A DNA stretch of 64,000 nt, from NCBI RefSeq assembly GCF_048771995.1, contig NC_133024.1:59726501-59790500 (forward strand), read 5' to 3'. Below the pieces are notes generated by a model. It made no database searches. It worked only from the letters and a program-made list of their open reading frames with translations, and was not told the DNA's origin. The stretch's first letter is position 1; each line of letters opens with the position of its first letter. Positions 10,616 through 24,449 of this stretch are shown here, in pieces. The position numbers and the translations under genes were made by a program. The stretch is from Taeniopygia guttata (taxonomy: Eukaryota > Chordata > Aves > Passeriformes > Estrildidae).

Positions 10616-12174
10616 CTAGGACTCTCATAATCCCAGGAGGTACCAAATCTCCAGACTCTGCTTATTTACAAACCAGAGCAAGTTGGTGACAATAGTGGAG
10701 GATCATTTCTGGGTGGTGTTGGAAAGGCAGATGATCAGGAGAATTGCTTGATCTGTTAATGCTAAGGGCACAGATGGTGAAATCAGACTGAGTGGCCTGC
10801 AGAGTGCCACAGGACTGCATGGGGAGATTCCTAAACACCGCACATTTTCTGCATTGTTCCATGCCCCCAGCCAGTGCCATTTACCAGTGGGGGCCATCCT
10901 ATAGGTCTCCATCTCTAGTGTGTGTGCTGCTGAGAATGGTTAGACTGACAGCTTTTCCACACTACTTCATGTACAAATGGAAGAAAAGTGCAACAGCAAG
11001 CATTATAGGAAAAAGCTTATCAATTATAATAAAACTTAGGCAGGCTTAGGAAAAAATTAAATAAGTTTAATACATTTTTCTTGTCTGCTCACTGGTTTAC
11101 AAGTCCCTGGAAATTGGTAGCTATTCTGGCTTGAAATGGATGGATGTCATTCTTATAGTGCATAATTTACTTTTTGCAGAGAGACAAACTTTCTGTCTCT
11201 CTCCTTATTGTTGCTGATTAGGTCCTTATTTTTTACTACTCATTTATCGGGACTATTTTTGGAAAGCTGGATTTTTGGCAAGGTCACCATCAGCTTCTTA
11301 CTTCCCTGTGAATTGGATTATTGCCTCTAGCTGTGCAAATGCTGACTTTCCTGTTCTCATTTTTTTACTAGACAGTCTAATACATCTGGGTTTATACTGT
11401 CTTCATAGAACACCCACCCTGGCCTTCTGTGCTCATCTCAGCAGCCCCACCACATCCTCTCATCCCTAAACTGTAATTTCGGAATTTTTTCAAAGTGCTA
11501 TGAGCTTCCTTGAGCCCTGGCTCACTCCTGTTAACTGCTGAAGACTGTTTTCTCAGAGCTTTGCTTGTGATTTCATGAAGTTGAAGGTGTACTACAAAAG
11601 CTGTTGTGCTGGCCAGAAGCCATCCTCTCCATAGTGGTGCAGACTATTCATTGGTGTTCTCAGCAGCCCAGTTTATTCTTCCCTGCCAGTTCCCACCCTA
11701 TTCCAGTTTAGCTCAGAATTAGACATAAGTGTACATTTAAATGCAGGATAAAGTGGAAGTCTTTCAACATTTATGCTGAATCTGGACTAGTAATCTTCCT
11801 TTTTTTACATCCAATTTGAGCACAGATTATTCAAAATATTCCAGCAGTGAGGTGCAAAGAAGAGGGGGAGTAACTCCTCAGATAAGTTTCCTAAAGAAAT
11901 TCTTACAGTGGCTGTTGGCTGGTTTTAAAGAAGAAAGCTTTAAAACCTTACCCATTTTCCAAAGTGGTATTCATCTCAGCTAAGTGGAGACACTGAAATG
12001 AAAGCAGCAATTGAGACCCATGGCCACCTGAGGTCACTTCTGTAGCTGGTGGAGGCAGGATTGCCAGAGGGTACAGGTCTTTCTCTGCTGACTGCAGAGA
12101 GCCTGGAGTGGCTAAGGTTAGTTGGGGAGAGTCAGGGCTTGAGACATGGTCACATCACTTGATGAATGACTGAC
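10616..12174. other. Intergenic, nothing recognised
   Basis: AT-rich single-copy-looking DNA with no coding or RNA features that I can support. Short frames around 10.7-11.0 kb on both strands lack any family motif. Confidence 0.6.
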
Positions 12175-13395
12175 AGAGAGCTTTGGATGGAGCTAAGGGG
12201 AAAAAAAATGTGAGTTTATGACAATAAGGGGAAGGCAACTTAGGAGGAGCTCTAGGAAATTGTGAGGTTATACAAGGAGAAAATTAAAAGGGTGAAATCC
12301 CAAATAAAACTTAATCTGGTTTATATTCCTATAAATTCATCAGTAAGAAAAGGAAGGCTAAGGAATTCCTTGACCCTTAAGTGGATGTGGGAGGAAACAT
12401 AGTGACAAAGGATGAAGAAAAGACTTCAGGTACTTAATGCCTTCTTTGCCTCAGGCTTTAGCAGTAAGACCAGTTGTTCTCAGGGCACCCAGCCCTCTGA
12501 GGTGGAAGACAGGAGCAGGGAGCAGAATGAAGCCCCCAAGGTCCGAGGGTGGATGGTCGGTGACCTTCCTCATCACTCAGACACACACAGGTGTATGAGG
12601 CTGATTGGGCTCCACCCAAGGGTATTGAGGGAGCTGGTGGAAGGGCTCACAAGGCACTCCCCACCATTTATTTACCAGCAGTCCTGGCTAAATGTGAGTC
12701 AACTCTTTAACCGCCAGTCAACTGGAAGGAGGGTCTGGGGAGCTACAGGCCTGTCAAACTCACCTTGGTAGTGGAAAAGGTTATGGAGCAGATCCTCTTG
12801 AGTGTCATCATGTGACTCATGAAGAACAACCAGGGAATCAGGCCCAGCCAGGACGGGTTTGTGAAAAGCACGTCCTGCTTGACCAGCCTGATCTCCTGCT
12901 GTGACAAGGTGACTTGCTTTATTGCTGAGGGAAAGGCTGTTGTCTATGTTGACTTTAGTAAAGCCTTTGCACAATTTTGCACAACACTGTTCACAGCTTG
13001 GATGGGTTCTGGGGTTCTGGGCTATACACTGGTTGGATGGCCAGGCCCAGAGACTTGTGGTGAATGGGGTACATCCAGTTGGTGGCCAGTCACCGGTGAT
13101 GTCGCCAGGGCTCAGTATTGGGGCTGGTCCTGTCTAGTATCCTCAATGATGATCTGGATAAGAGGACAGAGTGTACCCTCAGTCAGTTTGTGGATGACAC
13201 TGAGTTGAGTGAGAGTGTTGATCTGCTGGAAGGCAGGAAAGCTCTGCAGAAGGATCTGAACAGGCCGCATCAATGGGCTGAAGCCAATTGTGTGAGGTTC
13301 AACAAGGAAAAATTCTGGGTCCTACACTTAGGTCAGAACAACCTGATGCAGCCCTACAGCAATTCGTGCAGCCTCAGACTTAGGGGTTAGGCACC
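12175..13395 (+). mobile_element. CR1 LINE fragment, reverse-transcriptase region (broken)
   Basis: Three plus-strand frames in turn give stretches typical of chicken repeat 1 ORF2. They include EVLNAFFAS-like text near 12430, NQGIRPSQDGF and VDFSKAF (the RT motif) near 12830-12965, and LSQFVDDTELSESVDLLEGRKALQKDLNR near 13180-13260, where FVDD stands in place of the usual FADD active-site motif. The preceding 240 bases also read like the upstream part of ORF2. Reading frame changes several times and codons are missing between the RT blocks, so the copy is dead. The 5' and 3' ends of the element are absent. Confidence 0.85.
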
Positions 13396-13914
13396 AAGCA
13401 AGTTTTTAGTGTTGCATCTGAGGCTTCTGCCCTGTGCCACTTGAAGCCTGTGCCAAAACCCCAGCTGAGCCGAGTATCAGCAGGGCTGAGAGTTGTCAGT
13501 AGATTGCACAAATAATATGAGCAAATCTCACCTAATTTGTTGCAAATTTGTTGCAAACCTTTTGGTTTCTATGCCTCTGATTTCATAGATTTTTTTAAAA
13601 TGCTTTTGGTGCAAAAGGTAAAATCACAAAAATTTCAAATAATCAGAAAAATATAATTGGCAGAAATGTTTTCTAAATACAAATTGAACATCTTCCTTTT
13701 GATCGTGGGCTATGCCAAAGCTCTAACATACATCTTTGATCTTATGGCAGTGTCTGAAGAAATTATGGTATTCTAATATGGAATAATAGATTCTCATCAA
13801 GACGTGAAGCTTTAGGAAATTGTTTAATCTCCATTCTCAGTGGCTGTTTCTTTGATGCAGCTGTGGCTGAAGGGTCCCAAGTGCTGGAAAACCAGCTCAC
13901 CAGCTCAGAACAAA

Positions 13915-14350
13915 GCTGATTATGTAAATTGTGCATTAAGATTCAGTTTCAGTTTAATTTTATTCTGTAAATAAATATCCCATTAACATCCATCTGTTAA
14001 AAGTCAGGTAAAACATTTTCAAAACCTCCATTGCTATGGCAGATGTGACTGTACCATAAATAGCAATGGTGTGGTGGTATGAGCATGTCAAAGTATAAAC
14101 TGTGAAGCACGTTTTAAGAAGTAATGAAGCTGATAACATTTAATTATAACAAAAGAGACCTTGTCTGATTGAGACAGACTGGGCTTCCATTTGTGTTGTT
14201 CTGTTTGCATTATGCAAAATGCATTCTCTGATCTCCATCTCCAAGAACGCTAATAATTATAGCTCATTAATTCACTTAAGACACAAAAACATTTCAGCTG
14301 ATGAAGGTCATTACTGAATTATGTCCAAGCCTTTTGCTTAATATCTTTTT
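13915..14350. promoter_or_regulatory. Candidate conserved non-coding block with octamer-like and homeodomain words
   Basis: The block is AT-rich but complex, with no microsatellite. It holds an ATGCAAAAT octamer-like word near 14213 and TAATAATTA/ATTAATTCA words near 14250-14275. Such composition is typical of conserved vertebrate enhancers. This is a pattern impression only; no alignment was made. Confidence 0.2.
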
Positions 14351-14632
14351 ATTTTAATAGCTTACTTGAGAGCAGTCATTTTCCCTTTGTCTAGCTGGTA
14401 CTTCACCACCAACGCTGTTAATAGATTGTAGTGATCAGGAACAGAATGATGAACCCTGTCAGGTTTCCTAAATTAGTCTTCAAAGAGTATGAGAAGGTTC
14501 AAGTGCTTTTAACCCATAGCTATTTTTAACTATTTTAAAAGTCAGAGATTTCATATGCATTGCAGAAGAGCACTCGACAAGGAAGCAACCAGGGGATTGG
14601 AGCAAATTTCACTTATACTGGAAGTATAAAAC

Positions 14633-14645
14633 TGTGTGTGTGTGT
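14633..14645. repeat. (GT)n microsatellite
   Basis: A short uninterrupted dinucleotide run. Confidence 0.8.
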
Positions 14646-14818
14646 CAGCTGGAGATTAGAAGCAGCTTCCCTATATATTCTTAAATGTCCTGAAGGAGGA
14701 ATTGTAAAAGTGCTAATTTAATTCCGTAAAAAGAATGGAAAATTATTTTCTATGTCACACACTGTAGGGAATGGTCAGGGGTAAGTGCATTGCTGTACCA
14801 AGATGGAATAAGCAAGGA

Positions 14819-14918
14819 GAAATTACAATTCTTCATGGTACAATCAGACTTGAGCACAATCTTGCAGTGAAATTACAATTCTTCATAGTACAATCAGACT
14901 TGAGCACAATCTTCCAGT
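14819..14918. repeat. 50-bp direct tandem duplication
   Basis: Positions 14819-14868 and 14869-14918 are two adjacent 50-base copies that differ at only two positions. The high identity points to a recent duplication. No coding function is visible; the frame through both copies encodes two near-identical short peptides, which is a simple consequence of the duplication. Confidence 0.95.
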
Positions 14919-15611
14919 GCTCTGCTATTCTACCTAAGCTCCTTATTTATGGAAATCTGCATCATATGTGCAAATCCTTCCTTCTTGGCAGAAGCTGGCC
15001 TTAGGCATAAAATGACATGCCTGTAAATACCTAATTGTTGATACAACAAAATGCCATATGTCACACTAAAGCTTGCAGTTTAATTCCTGGTAAAACCAGT
15101 ACTACATTTAAACCTTTTTATCAGAGGAAATAAAAGGAGAGTCTGGTACCAAGTTTCAAGAATGATTGACTGCTCAGGTTAAGTGTATTTGCAAGTCCAA
15201 GACAGCTGAGTGGTCCTCCAGGCATCAGATATCACGAGGTATGTCCTCATTTCTGTCCAATTTTCCAAAGGAATTGTGAGGTGATGGGGACTGCAGATGC
15301 AGCTGAAGAATACGGCTGATATCACAGACTCTTTTCTTGCACCAGTACATAGAAATTCTCTTTTGACTGTACAATTTTTCAGCTATCTTAGGCTTTTATC
15401 ATCAGCTGGATTTTACAGTGGTGTGGGTGTTGGACAAAGAGCAGAGGGCCATTTGATCACCTTCCACAGGTGAAGCTGGATTAGAAAAGGGAGGTTATCC
15501 CACCCCACCAGGCCAGACCTAGATCTTTGACTGGGTATAAAGACCTCTAAATGGCCCTGGGCTTTGCTGTATTTCAGCAATTCCGGAAGTTGATGGATAA
15601 GAACAGAATGA

Positions 15612-15670
15612 ACCATAGAATCATTTGGGCTGGAAAGGACTTCTAAGGTCATTGAGTCCAATCAAGTCCA
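15612..15670 (-). mobile_element. CR1-type 3' end remnant
   Basis: The plus strand reads CATAGAATCATTTGGGCTGG and continues with GAAAGGACTTCTAAGGTCATTGAGTCCAA. This is the reverse complement of the familiar avian CR1 3' terminus. Similarity fades after about 15670 and no ORF2 text follows, so only the tail remains. Confidence 0.6.
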
Positions 15671-18262
15671 GTATGGATCTCTCTTGAATATCCACCCATC
15701 TCTCCCCTTCTCCACTACACCTATAGGCATGTCTTGGACAGAAACAGCTTCTCCATCACCTGCCTTCTAAGACTCCCAGGCTGCAAAGATACTGCAAGTC
15801 TGGAAAAACTGGGCTGTAATAAAGGAAGGTGCATTGAACATCATCGCTGCCAGCAAAGCTCTGCTCAACTGTGGTCTGAGACACCCTGAGGGGTTTCTTG
15901 GCTCTACTGCCTGTGTGAAATACAACACATCAACACAATCCTGCTCAAGAAGGTTTGACACTCCATTTAGGACATTATTCAGGCTGATGTGCTTTGCTAA
16001 GATGGCAGTAGGGGAAGCAGCAAGTGACACTGCTAGAGAACATCTCCAGAGCTTTAGCATTTTCCTGACCAAGACTGTGCAGGAAAGTACTTTTTTCCTG
16101 GCACTGACACCAACTATTCTGTAAGTGGAAAAAGCTCAGACTCTTCAAGGGAGTATTAAAAAAAAGAGCGCATGGATGCACACAGTCCATGAAGCTGCTC
16201 CAGGCAAATATGCAGTCACAGACAAAACATTTGTTGCACAATCTGTACTATTTTACAACATATAATGTGGTCTTGTTTTCAAGATTCAGATCAAAACATA
16301 ACTTGTCTTTAAAAAAAAGAAAAAATATCTCTCTCCTCTTACTCTCAACAACCTATGTCACAGCATGGCTCTGCCCCTCTGCTCATGATATGATACAGTG
16401 GTTATCCATTTTCTCACCATATTCCTAATGTCTCCTCAAATCCTTGTCCACTCTCATCTCTTAAACCTCAGAAGCCTTACCTAGAACAAGTTACTCTAAG
16501 TCATGTAACACACATGTTGAAATTGGCACTTTTCTGAAGAATGATGTTCCTGGGGACTCCAGGATATGTCACTGCTATTGCTGGTGTTTGAAACTGGGCT
16601 TGGATTTCACATAATTTCAGGAAGATAGTTGAATACAAATCTGATCAGGGTCATTTTTGTTATATTTACTTATATTTGGCAGAGAATAAAAAACTTGCTG
16701 TAGCTGATGGGTTTTCCATCTTGTGGCAGGCAGAGAGCAGTCAGACTTCTGGGGCTGGGTGGGCTTGCTGAATGCCCCTCTTCACCCCACACTCCCAAAG
16801 GGACATTTCCAATTCATTAGGTATTCCCTATCCAGAAGGAAAATCTTTTTAAAAGAGGATTTTTAGAAGACACATGTTATTCTAATCAGATGCCTCTGTG
16901 AACTCTGCAGCAGAGAGGCCAGGCTCTGTTGGCAAGCTTTACTGAGTATGACTTAAATGCATTAGATTAGAAAGCACTCAATTTAGCTGGTTGTTTTTCC
17001 TGATTTGCTTGGCTACTCCATCTTGCCCTCCCTCTCCTTTATTGTGATGGAGATGCCACGAGGCTGGCATGCAGAAAAGGCTTCATGTCAGCATATTCAG
17101 GGTCCTAAAGGCAAGATGCATCTATGATTGCATAGCACAATGATCAAAAGTATTCCAGAGCTTCCTAATTAACCTATCTAATTTATCTTCCCTCTGTGTG
17201 GTAAATTGCAAGTTAAATACAAGAGGGGATAACTCAAGGCCTCATTTTCAGAAGGTCAGCCTTGCAATTTACACGGACTCTTTCCACTTGGGATTGAAAA
17301 GCAAACTCGGATAAAAGCGTTGCCACCTTCAGCCACTTGCTAGGATAAATGGGAGTGGGGAGAGGTGCAAGTACACAGAGAAGTATTTTGCAAGTGCAGA
17401 CATGGAGATACAAATTTTACAGGCAAAAGGGAGGGCCAAGCCTTGACCTGTTTGAAATGTTTCCTCTTAATAATTTAGCTTTGAGATTCCTACCACTGCA
17501 ACTTGTGGCAAATCTGCAGGGTGAGTGCAGCCACAGGGCTGTCACTCCATCACAGTGGAACTTCATGTAGATGTAACTCAGAAGTGTGTCACTGTAGAGG
17601 GCTGTTTTATGCTAGTAAGACTTGCCACCTTCTTTTAAACATCCTTAGTTCCCAGAAGGGCAGACTTACTCAGACATGGAGCTGTGCCAATTTTTCTGAA
17701 TAGAAAAGGCAGCCAGGTATGGCTGAAGACCCTTCTGTTTGCCTGTACCTAGCTGAGTGCTCCATGAAAAGGGAGGTAACATGTCAGAAAAGTTCCAATG
17801 TTGTGATTTATAATCACAATAGAGTGATTGCAAAGAGTCTTTCCCCTGAAGACAAAACACGTATTAGTTCTGGCCTTGTGAGAAGTGCTTTGCAGGATGT
17901 GTGAGGAAGGCATGGATTTAGGCAAAGGAACTGATGACAAGCCTCTTTTCCAGGATTTGCACCCTCCTGGCATGTCAGCTCTCAGATTTCAATACTCTAC
18001 CTCATCCACTCCCTCCTTTGAGACCCTGACTGTCCCACCACGGCAGCATCCACAGCTTTGTGCTGCTCCACTACTTTGCTGGATAGGAACACACATGGTT
18101 TTCAAGGGAGAAAGAATGCAAAGGAAGGGAGAGGGACAGGGAGGGAACTGTGGGCCCTCCCCAGGACTTGCTTCCAGCCTGAGGGTTATGACAGAGGGAC
18201 AGTCAGGCTTGCTCTGGGAGAGGTGGGCTGAAGGCAGAGACCAAAAGGCAGCTGCCTGGTAG

Positions 18263-18271
18263 GTTTTTTTT

Positions 18272-18302
<31 letters not shown>

Positions 18303-18309
18303 TTTTTTT
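18263..18309. repeat. T-rich low-complexity tract
   Basis: Long T runs interrupted by single G. It could be the reversed poly(A) tail of an old retroposed sequence, but the flank does not resemble any gene I know. Confidence 0.8.
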
Positions 18310-18920
18310 AACAGTGCATTAATAAAAGTTATCCCCAGTAAAAGTCTCCAGGAAAGGGATTTGCAAAACAGGCATGCAAAACAGTCTGAAGACCTATCCA
18401 TTTTACCTTAGGGCTTGACATGCACTGGAAGACGGCCAGGCTCTTTGACAACTTCTTGGACTGCAGAAAGGGACATAGCTGCCTGCTGCATTCAGCCTTG
18501 GGAAATGAGTCTTGGGGCTTGGGCTGCAGCACTGCAACCTCTCAGAGCTTGAGCATCCCTTGGGATGACTTTCTTTGCTGGGAGATTGTTCATCTCCAGC
18601 CATAGCTTTCCTTTCTGCCTGCCCTCTGACCCTCCTGTTAATAAGCTAACCAATATGTGTGCCACATAAATATCCCAGGAAATACTATGGTTGAGGTTTT
18701 CTCAATCATTTGAACCCTCTTGCTTCCTCAGCACCACAGCTTCACCATCCCACATCTATTTTACCAGGCACTAATGGCACTAATGCAAACAGCAAGGTGG
18801 AAACAAGGCACTCGTGCAAATGCATGTATCAGAGGTAAAACGAAGGTGAAGAGGCACAGCCCCTGCTTTGTTAATTACCTCTCTGGGTCATCCATTTCTA
18901 ATGTAATTCCAACTTATTAC

Positions 18921-18992
18921 ACATAAATATATATATAAGCCCTATATACATATGTGTATGCACATGTGCGTACACACACACATATATGTATG
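18921..18992. repeat. Compound (AT)n/(AC)n microsatellite
   Basis: Alternating purine-pyrimidine sequence of TA, TATG and CA steps over about 70 bases. Such tracts are variable in length and can adopt non-B forms. Confidence 0.8.
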
Positions 18993-20657
18993 GAATTCAA
19001 TATAATTAATTTCCACATCCTTTAAAAGTGTCCAGAAACAAATAAGTAAATAAATAAGTAAAAAAATAATGCCTGTACCAGATGGAGGGGGGGGGTTGAT
19101 GTTTACAAAGTATAGCTATGTGCTCAAGCTTGCAGCAATAAGACTGGCAACTGATAGTCTTGAAAACACAATCCCAATAATACTTACATAGCACTTTGAA
19201 GCTTCATAGTGAGCTGAAAACACAAATAAATCCCATGAACTGAACAGCTTGGTAACGCTACCTGCCTCTTTCAAATGGAGTACGAAGGAAGAAATGCCAC
19301 CACTATCTGCGAACAGGCTTCAAGGCTTCATTTTTTTCACTGAAGAAAATCAATGACTTGAGCTCAAAGCTGGAAACACACACTTCTCAAGTTTTAAGGA
19401 AAAGATTCCTTACGCTTGAGGAAGGCTCCGGGGACCCATCATGACTCTGGTCTCCAGCATGCACAGGGGTCTGCTGCTACCACTACCTGCACTGAGGACC
19501 TGTGGCAGAACCCCCCAGGAGCTTATTTCCTTGGACATAAAGGAAGCCACAGCAATTGCTTTAGATAGAAACATCTACATTTTGAACTATTAAGCTGGAT
19601 GAAAGTTCTCTGATTCCTCATGCTAAAACATTTGCTGCTGCAAAGTCCACCTTTCTGCATTAAAAAAGCTGACAACAGCAACAAAAAGAAGAGATTCACT
19701 ACCGTTCACACACTACCATTAGTTTCCCTTCTCTACAGGAAGAGATAGCTTTAGCACAGACACAGTTTTCCATCCTGAAAATGTTTACAAGACACTCTAC
19801 TAATATCCCATTGAATAATAAATGCACATTTGTGTACTCTGCTGATACAGGATTTGAAGCAAACAAGTTCAGTCCACACAAAATCCAGTGAGTGAAATCA
19901 AAGTGAAAAATAAAAAAGAAAGGTGACTGTTTCTGTGTTGTCTGTGACAAGGACTAAACTGAAACTCTGTGGGATGACATTTCACTAATATAACACTTGC
20001 CAGCGAGCTAGCAAGAAAATGGACACAGTTTGCCCCATCCCTTTTGGCTCCATGTACATAGAGAGGCAAGAGCTCTGCACAATCCACAGTTCCCTGATGC
20101 CTGTGGGACTGATACTTCTGATGATGCTAAAGAATGCTTCTGTGTGATCCATGTTTGCAGCGTCATTTCCTAATACAAAATTTGCTTTTAGATAGAAACT
20201 TTTGGAGAAATTAAGATGCAAGCAGTCAAGCTTGAAGCAACACTCCAAATGGCACTAAGGGCTCTTTGCAGAATTATACATGTTTCAGAGTAATATACTC
20301 TAGTTTTAAAGGCAGATGACAAAAAACATATTTGCTGAATTTTTCACTTCTTCTTTAGCATTTTAGATAAAATATAACATTTCCTTCGCTTCTTCCTCCT
20401 CAGAGTAGATATTTAATTTTAAATTTCATGGTATGTTGGAAAGAAAAATCCCCAGAACAAATGACAGAATAAATCCACTGGGAAAAATAAAATCATGGAT
20501 GGTCCCTCCAGTGACTTCTGAGTGTTAGAGGTACCACTTGATTTCATGGGTAATACAGTTCTGAAATGGTCAGAGCTACCTTGCTATATTACAGTCACTG
20601 AAGTTCAGGCATGGAGGTTTGGCACTGAGTTTTCACTTTAATCCTTTTAAATCCAGA

Positions 20658-20738
20658 ATAAACCAAACAAAAAAAAACCAAACCATAAAAATAGAAAAAA
20701 AAAAACCACAACAAAAAAAACCCAAAAAAACAACCCCT
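20658..20738. repeat. A-rich low-complexity tract
   Basis: Repeated short A runs separated by CC or CA. No poly(A)-tailed retropseudogene is recognised upstream. Confidence 0.8.
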
Positions 20739-23700
20739 CAGGTTTCCTGGACTTTAGCCTGTCAAAGCACACAGCTCCCACACTGGAGGCTCACACAGTG
20801 TTCATCTGAGTGAGCAGTAAAAGCGGAGGCAGAACTGAGCATAAAATTAACAAATCATTTCAGTCTGACAGGGCTGAAGTTTTTTTTTTATGCAAAGCAT
20901 GACCAGTAGTCAGAAAGAGGGCACCATAAGTGACAATCCTCTTGGATGCCTTCAGTCTTTTCTCACTGGAGACCTTGGAAAGTGATTGGATCTTCTCCTA
21001 AAGGGCCTGCCACAGCTCAGCAAGAAGTTTTGAGCTCAGTGTCAGAGTGCCGAGTGAAGTTTAATTAAATTGTCAAGGGGCTTAATTTTGTCAGGGGGCT
21101 CATACTAGGAGATTTGTTCCTTTCCCAAAAATGGATGAATTTTGGACCAGTAGTGGCTGGCACCAGCAGTTTTAAGTCTTTGTCACAGGGAGTTTCTTCC
21201 CTGGCTACCTACCACGATCCAGCTCTTTATGAGGGGACCAGAGACAATATGCCTTATGGAAGAAGTTTTTTGTCTATAACTAGTGCAGAACTGTAGAAGG
21301 GTGAAAGGATACTCTAGATGTCAGACTCCAGGAATAGCACTAAGTGTCTCTTTGAGGCTATGTCCTTTAAGATGCACACAGATTTAACCATAAATTTTCA
21401 ATCATGCAAGGTTAGCAAGATGTGTTCCAAGCAGAGGATTTTGTTGGGGCTGTTTCTGTGGGACAAGGGAGGCATTTTCCTGCCTAATCCTCCGTACCTA
21501 CAGGGTGTTATAAGGCAAGCTCAAGCAACCTCACTTGGAACTGTAGGATAGAGACCATCATGAACTGGTCACTTGTAGTGCCCCTGTGCACTTGTGGTGC
21601 CATCATCAGAGAAGACTGATGTACATCTATACTGCAGCTTCACTACAGGAGACTCTTGGGAGGTGTGACCAAGTCTGTGAGCATTCAAACAGGAAGATTC
21701 CTGTGGAGATTTCAAACTCAGATATGATCAGTGGTATCTCCAGTGAAGGCAAACGGGCACCTTTGGGGTGAAAGGCCTCTCCTAGCCCAGAGGTCCAAAA
21801 GCAGTCAGGTGGGACGGATACTAAATGCACCTATTTCTCCCTACAGACAGTTAAAGTGAGCCAAGAGAAATGACTGCTCTGTTGGCACCCAAGGTAGGTG
21901 AAATAAATCCCTGGCCCTTTCAAGCACAATTAGCACCACTCAGTCTCTCCAGATCAGCTTCACTGATGGACAACTGTGATGCTAGCAAGCCCCAGAGTGG
22001 GGTGAAAGCACTGGTCACTTCCTAGCAAAGAGAAAACCTCTGTAAGGTGGGCATGAGTATGTGTGTAAGTGTAGTGAAAAAATCCTGTGTGTTACTGGGT
22101 TTATACTCAGTGCCTAATTAGGAGTACAATGCTGCTGGAGGGCAGAGTACACTACCAATGCCAGAAGCCTCAGCTCCAGCTCCAAAGGAGGAGGGTAGGT
22201 GACTCCAAATATTGAAATAACTGAATTATGATATGATGTGTCACTAGCAGCCAATGGATAAAGCCTGTCCAAGATACCTCCCTCACTCTTTGGTGGAAAG
22301 GGTGTGGTCATGCTCCAGCCTTTCAGCTAAGCAGACAATCTTCTGTACATCAAGCTATGTTTCTTTCCCAGGACTGTCATAGCTGCAGCCTGAAATGCAT
22401 CATTCACTGCCCTCACATGCACACCTTGCAAGTGTATCTCAACAAAGACAAAGGTATTCAGGGTAGTCAAACTAAGGAAATAATCATTGCCTGTAAAATT
22501 ACTGCAAGCTGCTTTTCTCATTAAAAATTCGTTATTGCCTATGATTTTTTTCCCTGACTGTGCTAAATCCCATACTTTTAAAAGCATCTCATTCCATTAT
22601 ATTTCCATTAACTCTAGCCACCATATTAATAGCCTGAAAATACAGGTTGGTACATTTGTGCTGTTAATGAGCATTTCCCTCCCCTTCTCAAAACACACTT
22701 ACGCTGTGAAAAATAAATATTACTGCTAACGCTTTGTAGTCCTCCCAGGGACATGTTTTAAAGACATCAGCAGGGTTTCCAGTTGATCACAAAGGTCTCA
22801 TCTGTGTTTGGTTTGGAAACCAAGACACAGAGGCTTATTATTGTCACTCTTTGAGCACAGTCACAGCTGGGCTAACAGAAAAAAGTGTCACATCAATGCA
22901 GGCTGCTACTCTGTCATCTCCTCCAGGCTTTGTGAAGGGTTTGTTCACAGGCAGAGACTCATTCTGATGCTCCTCAGCAGGCCTTGCTGACCCCTACAGT
23001 GACAGTCCCCAGCCCTGGGGTGACTGCACTTCTCCAGGTGGGTTTCCCTGCTCGACCTTATTCTCCAAAACCAGCCTTTTCCTGCTGAAACCTAGCAGCC
23101 CCATATGAAGGCACTGGTGAGCACAGTGGCTTGAAAAATGGAGAGAAGGACATTTGTCAAGGATGTGCCATGCTGTGAGTAGGATGTGTTGGCACCAGTG
23201 GGATCTGGAAAAAGCCCCTCTGCTCCGCACGGTCCTTCCCTGTTAGTTGCCTTGCACACCTGGCAAGGTGTCAGGCAGAAGAGGATGCACAGGGCTCTCA
23301 CTGGACCTAGGGATGGAGGAGGACGCCAGAGAGGGGAGTGTTTCACCAGGTACCAACACTGAGCCTCTTCTGAATGCTCGCCCCACTGGCTGCCAGCTGT
23401 GTTGTGGGGCTGCCTCTGTCCCTGTCCCCACAGGGCATTGGCCATTTCAGGCTCTGCCATGGGCTGTGAGCTCCTTGTTACAGAACACATAATCGCATCG
23501 CTTCAGAGCGCTGCTGAGAAAGCTGCCTGCACAGCCTGTCCTGCTGACATTAAAGGCAGCTTTTAGGGATGTTAGGATTTGGCTGAATTGGGAGCCTCAG
23601 AGATATCAGGATCACCCCTGGTTATGCAGATGATGCAGAATATAAATACCATAGAACAATTGCTCCTAATGACCAGAGAACCAAGGAGGCAGAGGGGCTG

Positions 23701-24449
23701 AAGTGCCCTGGCATGCTGGCACTCTCCCTGACAGCCTGCCCGCTTGCTGATGATTCACATCTGTGTACGTGGAAACGAAAGTTTATGGATTGCTTCAGTG
23801 TCTTACCAAACACCATGTAACCCCCAAGGGCTGGAAAAAGATCCTGATGGTTGGCCTCCCTGGTGGTGTTGGTAGTCTTGGGGTGCTAATGAAGCAATCA
23901 GAGAGCAGAGAGCTCTGCTACACCAGTCACTGTGCAAGCAACAGTGTTTGCTTTCTTATGGTTTTCTAATTAGAGGGAGAGAAAAAGCAATATCCATGCC
24001 TGCCATCTCCTGAGAGAAAATTGAATTTTAACATGTAACTTCAGGAAAAGATAGAGATATCTTTTCTCAGGACCCAAACTAATCTTCCCTTTCCACAGGA
24101 GAGGATTAGGGTTAGGGTGCTAGGATTTGCAGTTTTAATCAGAGGAGACTTGACAACTTTCATTGTCTGCTCCAGATTACTCTGGCGTCTCCATATCCTC
24201 CCATCCCTTTGAATAATGAGGAGCCGTGGACTGAATCCTATCTTAGTGATACTGCTGGACCTTTATGGCTTTGTGAAAATTGGCAGTAACTTAGGCTGCT
24301 GCCTCTCCTTTCAGAGAAAAATGAATATTTTGTTGGCACTGAGCTCTTGCCCTCCTCCCTTCAGTGACCAAAACGATCTGGAAAACTTAATAAACCTATT
24401 TCTGCTGGTGGTGAGAACAGCAGGTCCAGTCCTGCCTGATTTGATTGAT

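Larger units (their letters stand above)
13396..15611. other. AT-rich intergenic stretch
   Basis: No gene is seen. It contains a GT microsatellite at about 14633-14645, a 50-bp tandem duplication at 14819-14918 and a candidate conserved block at 13915-14350, each listed separately. Confidence 0.6.
15671..20640. other. Intergenic, nothing recognised beyond simple repeats
   Basis: No gene is supported. A T/G-rich low-complexity run (18263-18309) and a mixed AT/AC microsatellite (18921-18992) are listed separately. A run of 9 G lies near 19087. The open frames of 90-125 codons here (for example around 17.9-18.2 kb) have no family features or splice context. Confidence 0.6.

Noticed and set aside
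17885-18262. 125-codon open frame
   Set aside because: No domain, composition or splice support; treated as chance.
18263-18309. Reversed poly(A) tail of a processed pseudogene
   Set aside because: The adjacent sequence on the expected side shows no resemblance to a known coding sequence.
24106-24117. Telomere-like TTAGGGTTAGGG
   Set aside because: Only two units; expected by chance and too short for an interstitial telomeric repeat.
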